A DNA stretch of 64,000 bases from Polyangiaceae bacterium (GTDB lineage Bacteria; Myxococcota_A; Polyangia; Polyangiales; Polyangiaceae): the NCBI GenBank assembly GCA_015075635.1, contig JABTUA010000002.1, forward strand, positions 434,001 through 498,000. Direction: 5' to 3'. Below, piece by piece: positions 59,536-64,000 of the stretch (positions within the stretch are counted from its first letter, which is position 1; every line of letters starts with the position of its first letter). Position numbers and translations under genes: made by a program. Under the pieces are notes generated by a model. That model saw nothing but the letters and a program-made list of their open reading frames with translations, was not told where the DNA came from and ran no database searches.

Positions 59536-60969
59536 TCACTTCGGCAGCCGGAGCACGCTGCCGCTGCCGCCGTCGGTCCAGTACACGAAGCCGGCGTCCA
59601 GGCGGATCTGCCCGATGCCGCTCACGCTGCGGAGCTTGAGCGGCTTTCCGCCCGCGACGGGCACGCGGTAGAGCAGCGTGCCCTCCGAGTAGTAGACGTG
59701 CGCGCCGTCCGTCGCGACGTTGTAGACCCCGCCGATCACGCTCGCGAGCTGCGTCGGCGCACCACCCGACTTGGCCACCTTCCAGAGCCCGTTGTCGTCG
59801 CCGTAGTAGAGCGAGCTTGCGTCGGCGTCCACGTCGTTCGGGAACGACGCGCTGGCGAGCACCGACGGGGCGCCGCCTGCGAGCGGCATGCGCATCACGT
59901 TGCCGTCCGACCAGCTGCCCCAGTAGGCGTTGCCGGCGTCGATCACCAGCGTGAGGCTGCTGGGGGTCGAGGCAGTGCCCAAGACCTGTGTGGTGCCGCC
60001 GGCGACGGGCGTGGCCCGAAGCGCGTCCGCGCCCAGCCAGTAGAGCGTGGCTCCGCTGACCGCGAGACCGGCCGTCGTGCCGGAGCTCGGCACGTCCGCG
60101 AGCTTGGTCTTGGCGCCGCCCGACTGCGGGATCTTCCAGACCGATTCGTCCCAGTCGCTCGCCCAGTAGACCTGAGTCGCGTCCACCGCGATGCCCCAGG
60201 GCGAAGAGGTGTCGCTCGCCAGGATCTTCGGGCTGCCGCCGGTCTTCGGCGCCGTGCCGATCTGATCCAAGTAGGTGTCGGTCCAGAACACCGCGCTCTC
60301 GCCGAGGGCCAGGCCCGTCGGGCTGGCGTTCGGGTCGCTGTACACGACGCTGGGCTCGCACTCGCCGCTCACGCAGGCTTGCCCGCCGCAGTCGTGGCCG
60401 CAGGCGCCGCAGTTCTTCGCATCGCTGCCGACGGCGGTCTCGCATCCGGGAGCGGCATCGCAGTCGTCGAAGCCCTCGGCGCACTCGCTCTTGCATGCCC
60501 CGGCACTGCAACTGCCCTTGGTGTTCGGACCGTCGCCGCTGCACTTCACGCCGCAGGCGCCGCAGCTGTCGGCGCTTGTCAGCGCGGCCTCGCAGCCGTT
60601 CTTCGCGTCGCCGTCGCAGTCGCCCCAGGCAGGCAGGCAGGCGATGACGCAGGCGCCGGCTTCGCACTGCGCCGACGAGTGCGAGAGCTTGCAGACGTTG
60701 CCGCAGGCGCCGCAGTTGAAGGCGTCGGCGCTGGTGCTGGTCTCGCAGCCGTTCGCCGCGTCCCCGTCGCAGTCGGCCCAGCCGGCGTTGCAAGCGCCGG
60801 GCGTCGCGCCGGAGCCGCCGCTCGCCGGCGGCCCACCCGCGGCCCCGCCGCTCGCGGGAGCCCCTCCGCTCGCGTCAGTGCCGAGATCACTGCCGGGCTC
60901 CGCACACGCAACGACCAGACTGGCGGCACCAGTCACCAAGAAGAACGACGTCCACTTCGCTCGCGACAT
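59536..60969 (-). CDS. Cys-rich/beta-propeller lipoprotein (third paralogue)
   Basis: A 477-residue protein. The lipobox is SLVVACAE. About 150 residues of Cys repeats (NAGWADCDGDAANGCETSTS, FNCGACGNVCKLSHSS) are followed by a 270-residue propeller with blades such as VYWASDWDESVWKIPQSGG and AYWGSWSDGNVMRMPLAGG. The order and motifs are those of the tandem pair at 27-31 kb but with fewer stalk repeats. The two genes' ends abut the convergent Gly/Cys-rich gene at 59535/59536. Confidence 0.88.
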   Translation of the reverse strand: MSRAKWTSFFLVTGAASLVVACAEPGSDLGTDASGGAPASGGAAGGPPASGGSGATPGACNAGWADCDGDAANGCETSTSADAFNCGACGNVCKLSHSSAQCEAGACVIACLPAWGDCDGDAKNGCEAALTSADSCGACGVKCSGDGPNTKGSCSAGACKSECAEGFDDCDAAPGCETAVGSDAKNCGACGHDCGGQACVSGECEPSVVYSDPNASPTGLALGESAVFWTDTYLDQIGTAPKTGGSPKILASDTSSPWGIAVDATQVYWASDWDESVWKIPQSGGAKTKLADVPSSGTTAGLAVSGATLYWLGADALRATPVAGGTTQVLGTASTPSSLTLVIDAGNAYWGSWSDGNVMRMPLAGGAPSVLASASFPNDVDADASSLYYGDDNGLWKVAKSGGAPTQLASVIGGVYNVATDGAHVYYSEGTLLYRVPVAGGKPLKLRSVSGIGQIRLDAGFVYWTDGGSGSVLRLPK

Positions 60970-61081
60970 GCCGGACCCTCAGCAAGCACTGGGCCAAGCG
61001 GAAACCTGCGCGCTTTCGCGATCCGCGAGGGTGGCGCGAGCCGTCGCCCGCGCGATTGCGCAGATCTGCGCGCCGGGGAGC

Positions 61082-62707
61082 TCAGAAGCCGACGACGTAG
61101 CCGAGGGACGGCTCGATGACCTGGCCAGAGGTCGGCATGGTCTGCATCACGCCGAGCTCGACCTTGACGCCGCTGTCCGGCGTCACCGCGAACACCGCGC
61201 CGCCGTGTACGCCGACGAAGCCCTTGCCGAGCTTCTTGTACACGTCGAGCTCGAGCGGAGCCGCGGCGACCTGCCGCTTCTTGCAGGAGTCGTAGTAGGC
61301 GGCGTCCTGAGCGAAGCTGGCGCCGGGTTGGCTCGGCGCGCCGCCCGGGACCCCCGCGCAGTCGCCCACCGTCACCGGCAGCTTGGCGTCCACCTGGGCG
61401 GCTCCGCCGCCGACGCCGACGTAAGGGCGGATGGTCCCGGTGCCGCCACCGATCCAATACGAGAGGCGTCCCTCGGCGTGGAACGGCAGGAACTTCACGT
61501 CCCGGTCCTTGCCCGAGGGCGGGCCGCCGCCGAAGGCGTAGCCGGCGCGCACCCCGACGCTGAAGCCCGAGCCGACCATCTGGTCGAACGACACCAGCAC
61601 GCGGGCGGTCGCCGGCGCCAGGCCCGTGGAGATGTCGTTGGCGTAGCGGGGCTGCGGCTCGAAGCGGTACTGGTCCTCGGTGTCCTTGTAGAAGCAGGCG
61701 TAGCCGTTGTTCAGCTGGCTGTCCCGCGAGCACACGGCGGTGCCGCCAGCCAGGGCCAGATCGTAGGCGAAGTGCAGGCCGATCCAGCTGTTCTTGCCGG
61801 GGCGCGCCGGCGCCTTCTTGCTCCGGCAGCTGCCCTCCACGCACGACAGGCCCATGTCGCAGTCGTCGGTGGATTCACAGCTCGGCGCCTCCTCCTCCTC
61901 CGACTCGGCCGAGGCGCGCGGGCAGCGTCGCGGCGGGTCTTTGCCGGGGAAGGCCGGCGGCTCCTCGTCGCTGTCGCGTACGAGGCTCACCTTGTTGGGG
62001 TCGGCCTTCTTGCCATAGCTGCCGGCCGGATCGCCGTTCTCGTCCCAGGCGCGCACGTAGAAGCGGAGCGTGCCCTTCTTCTGCACCGCCTCGCAGGGGA
62101 TGGTGGTCTGGAAGGCGTCGCCGCGCTTCTTCATCTTCAGGCTCTTCCAGCCGCCGCTGCCGGCCTTGTACCGGAGCTCCAGCCGCTTCGCGCCAGCGGC
62201 GCTGCACGACACCGGGATCGGGTGCCGCAGCTGCACCTCGCTGACCTTCGGCAGACACGCGAGCGGTCCGCCGCTGGTCTCGCCCTCGTCGCCGCCGACC
62301 GGGACGTCCGCGCCGCTGCTGCCCTTGGCGCGGCGCGCCGCAGCGAAGGTCTTCTTGGTCTCCGGCGTGGCGATGGCGTCGTCGAGCGCGATCTTCGGAT
62401 CTGCGCCCAGCGCGTTCAGGAACGCCTCGTTCGCCCCCTTCTGGTTGTTCTTGCCGCTGCCGCGCACGACGCCCACGTACATCCACGCCTTGGCTATGGT
62501 GGACGCGCTGCACTGCCCGCCGCAGGCGCGGATGGCGTCGAGCAGGAGCGCCTCGGCGTTGTCGAACTTGGTGACGACGTAGTGCTCGTTGATGGCTCGA
62601 TCGATCTTCTTCTTCGCGGCGGCGTCCCCGGGCGCCGCCGACGCCACGGCCGAGACGGCCGCGCAGAGCGCGACGACGAGCAGGGAGAGTGACGCTCGGC
62701 GGTGCAT
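61082..62707 (-). CDS. outer-membrane protein with TPR-like N-terminus and beta-barrel
   Basis: A 541-residue protein from ATG 62707. The signal peptide is VVALCAAVSAVASA|APG. A helical TPR-like domain (about 30-125, FDNAEALLLDAIRACGGQCS, ANEAFLNALGADPKIALDDA) is followed by an Ig/beta segment (VQLRHPIPVSCSAAGAKRLE), a Cys-rich loop (CESTDDCDMGLSCVEGSC) and a C-terminal barrel of about 250 residues ending SLGYVVGF with terminal Phe. Such TPR-barrel proteins are common in Polyangiales; their role is not known. Confidence 0.75.
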   Translation of the reverse strand: MHRRASLSLLVVALCAAVSAVASAAPGDAAAKKKIDRAINEHYVVTKFDNAEALLLDAIRACGGQCSASTIAKAWMYVGVVRGSGKNNQKGANEAFLNALGADPKIALDDAIATPETKKTFAAARRAKGSSGADVPVGGDEGETSGGPLACLPKVSEVQLRHPIPVSCSAAGAKRLELRYKAGSGGWKSLKMKKRGDAFQTTIPCEAVQKKGTLRFYVRAWDENGDPAGSYGKKADPNKVSLVRDSDEEPPAFPGKDPPRRCPRASAESEEEEAPSCESTDDCDMGLSCVEGSCRSKKAPARPGKNSWIGLHFAYDLALAGGTAVCSRDSQLNNGYACFYKDTEDQYRFEPQPRYANDISTGLAPATARVLVSFDQMVGSGFSVGVRAGYAFGGGPPSGKDRDVKFLPFHAEGRLSYWIGGGTGTIRPYVGVGGGAAQVDAKLPVTVGDCAGVPGGAPSQPGASFAQDAAYYDSCKKRQVAAAPLELDVYKKLGKGFVGVHGGAVFAVTPDSGVKVELGVMQTMPTSGQVIEPSLGYVVGF

Positions 62708-62762
62708 GGCAGAAGGCACGATCGTCGTACCACGAAGCACCGCGTCGAGGTACATTCCCCGG

Positions 62763-63266
62763 GTGTTCGGTAAGTGGCTCGCCAAAGCTCGCGCCGAGAC
62801 GGCCGAGAGTCCGCTGGCCAAGGCCATCCGCGCGCACATGCCCGGAGCGGACGAAGAGAGCGTGCGGGTGGTCACCGCCATCGCCGGGCTCCTCGCGGCG
62901 GTGGCCTACGCGGACCGCGACTACTCGGACGTCGAGGAGCGCCGCGTGCGCGAGGAGCTGCATCGCGTGCACGGCATGACCGAGATGGGCGTGGACGCCA
63001 TCGCGGACGCGCTCCGGCGCGACATCGTCGGCCTCACCACCGTGGAGCTGCCCCGCTCCGCGCGCACCATGGTCGAGCTGGCCGACGAGGAGCTCCGGCT
63101 GGAGGTGCTGGAGGTCCTGGTGGACGTGGCCGCCGCGGACGGTGACATCTCCCACGCCGAGACCACGCTGCTCCGGCAGCTCACGACCTCCCTCGGCCTG
63201 ACCCAGGACGACTACAACCGCGCGCAGGCCAAGCACCGCGACAAGCTGAGCGTCCTCCGGGGCTGA
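62763..63266 (+). CDS. TerB-like protein
   Basis: A 167-residue protein with a GTG start. The helical core (RVVTAIAGLLAAVAYADRDY, SDVEERRVREELHRVHGM, EVLEVLVDVAAADGDISHAE) has the acidic patch A-D-G/R-D-x-S-x-x-E typical of TerB-like domains in two halves. These bind metal or act in stress and membrane-linked complexes. An upstream in-frame ATG at 62706 would overlap the outer-membrane gene's start and is less likely. Confidence 0.8.
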   Translation: MFGKWLAKARAETAESPLAKAIRAHMPGADEESVRVVTAIAGLLAAVAYADRDYSDVEERRVREELHRVHGMTEMGVDAIADALRRDIVGLTTVELPRSARTMVELADEELRLEVLEVLVDVAAADGDISHAETTLLRQLTTSLGLTQDDYNRAQAKHRDKLSVLRG

Positions 63267-63343
63267 ATCGCGCAACGCGTGCGGCGAACGAGCCGCGCAC
63301 GCGAGCTTCGCGCCGGAGCTGGCACACGCTGGCACGGAGTCGC

Positions 63344-63359
63344 TGGCACGGAGCTTGCT
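63344..63359 (+). promoter_or_regulatory. sigma-54 promoter
   Basis: TGGCACG (63344-63350), four bases, then TTGCT (63355-63359): a full match to the TGGCACG-N4-TTGCW consensus with invariant GG and GC at -24 and -12. Two more TGGCAC copies lie just upstream. It precedes the lipoprotein gene at 63382 by 22 bases. Confidence 0.7.
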
Positions 63360-63381
63360 GACCTGCACCCGGAGGCTCGTC

Positions 63382-64000
63382 ATGCAGACCCGCTGGCTTC
63401 TTCTTCTGGGCGCGCTGATCGCTGGGGTGTTCTTCGGTTGCGGCGACGGCGAAGAGGTGGACGCCGCGGGCTACTTCGACTCCGACGTGCCGGGCTTCGG
63501 CACGCCGGGCAGCGGCGCGGGCGGGTTGAACGGTGCGGGCGGTGCGGCTGGCGCGTCCGCCACGGGCGGCAGCGGTGGCGGCGGCGGCGCCGGTGGCGCC
63601 GGTGGCGCCGAGAAAGCCATCGAAGAGGCCGACATCATCCAGCTCCAGGGCAACCGGCTGTACGCCCTGTCCAAGTACGGCGGCCTCAGCGTCGTCGACG
63701 TGTCGGTCAAGGACCAGCTGAAGCTGCTCGGCCGCCACGAGCTCAGCGGCGAGCCCTTCGAGATGTACGTCAAGGAAGGCATCGCCTTCGCCATGTATTC
63801 CTCGTGGGGCCACTACGTCGGCTCCGGCGCGAGCACCCAGTGGGTGCAGTCGAGCGCCGTGGTGGCGCTGGACGTGAAGGACCCGAAGAAGATCGTCAAG
63901 CTCGGCGAGTTCCTGCTGCCGGGCGAGATCAGCGATTCGCGCATCGTGGGCGACGTGCTCTACGTGGTCGCATACGAGAACGGCTCGTGCTGGAACTGTG
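63382..64000 (+). CDS. beta-propeller-domain lipoprotein (partial, runs off the window)
   Basis: The first 206 residues are visible; the end lies beyond the window. The lipobox is GVFFGCGD, followed by a Gly/Ala-rich linker. The folded part begins KAIEEADIIQLQGNRLYALS and VVDVSVKDQLKLLGRHEL, matching the beta_propel (PF09826-type) secreted proteins that start with E-A-D-I/V. A strong Shine-Dalgarno (GGAGG) lies 7 bases before ATG. Sigma-54 control is likely from the promoter upstream. Confidence 0.82.
   Translation, partial: MQTRWLLLLGALIAGVFFGCGDGEEVDAAGYFDSDVPGFGTPGSGAGGLNGAGGAAGASATGGSGGGGGAGGAGGAEKAIEEADIIQLQGNRLYALSKYGGLSVVDVSVKDQLKLLGRHELSGEPFEMYVKEGIAFAMYSSWGHYVGSGASTQWVQSSAVVALDVKDPKKIVKLGEFLLPGEISDSRIVGDVLYVVAYENGSCWNC

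Noticed and set aside
62706..62762. ATG at 62706 as the TerB-like start
   Set aside because: It overlaps the divergent outer-membrane gene's start; the extra residues look like non-coding sequence, and GTG 62763 begins the conserved part.

Overview
The window is very GC-rich, densely coded DNA that looks like a chromosome segment of a large-genome Myxococcota bacterium, most likely of the Polyangiales (Sorangium/Polyangium/Labilithrix type). This rests on four things: many Cys-rich disulfide-repeat lipoproteins, three eukaryotic-like Ser/Thr kinases with unusual architectures, an amidase ending in a MYXO-CTERM-like tail, and frequent GTG starts. The taxonomy is inferred from gene style, not from a marker gene. 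I recognised no rRNA, tRNA, CRISPR array or insertion sequence. No gene-free gap exceeds about 270 bases; the longest, 5741-6009, holds one imperfect hairpin.

Layout. 1-5.7 kb: a beta-barrel-like protein with eleven PQPGY repeats, a convergent radical SAM/SPASM enzyme with a lipoprotein-like Pro/Tyr tail, an AbrB-PIN toxin-antitoxin pair, a Gly-zipper membrane protein, a secreted esterase and a small knottin-like lipoprotein. 6-17.5 kb: mostly housekeeping-type genes (VanZ-like, ABC-F ATPase, B12-radical SAM enzyme, CBS protein, PPi-type phosphofructokinase, prephenate dehydratase), plus a secreted Cys-rich/ferritin-like fusion and a zinc-ribbon membrane protein. 17.5-26 kb: an M16 protease, a Cys-rich repeat lipoprotein, and a signalling operon made of a (frameshifted) STAND-type regulator with a C-terminal winged helix and a membrane Ser/Thr kinase; it is followed by three TTTGACC/G repeats spaced 11 bp apart ahead of a lipoprotein gene. 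26-33 kb: an outer-membrane protein, two tandemly duplicated Cys-rich/beta-propeller lipoproteins, a second kinase and a PEGA-like protein. 34-43 kb: a lysozyme-like/amidase protein, a third kinase, a DUF362-CBM9 operon and a long Cys-rich repeat protein. 43-52.4 kb: a TetR-controlled SDR operon, a GNAT/molybdopterin oxidoreductase operon, an AAA/DUF4143 ATPase, a second SDR and a YbjN-like/Hsp70-like operon. 52.4-64 kb: a VWC/pacifastin-like lipoprotein, a VapBC module beside an internally deleted antiporter gene, a PH-like membrane protein, several more Cys-rich or beta-propeller lipoproteins, an outer-membrane protein, a TerB-like protein, and the start of a beta-propeller lipoprotein behind a consensus sigma-54 promoter.

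How it works together. The dominant theme is cell-envelope and secreted biology: about twenty of roughly fifty-four genes carry a signal peptide or lipobox, and ten are Cys-rich. Kinases and the winged-helix regulator provide signalling next to these surface genes. Three small selfish-type modules (AbrB-PIN, VapBC, AAA-DUF4143) share short AT-rich promoters whose operator repeats overlap the promoter or start, with leaderless or nearly leaderless transcripts. The best candidates for undescribed biology are the radical SAM enzyme carrying its own peptide-like tail, the regulator/kinase operon with its 11-bp-spaced repeats, and the secreted ferritin-like fusion.
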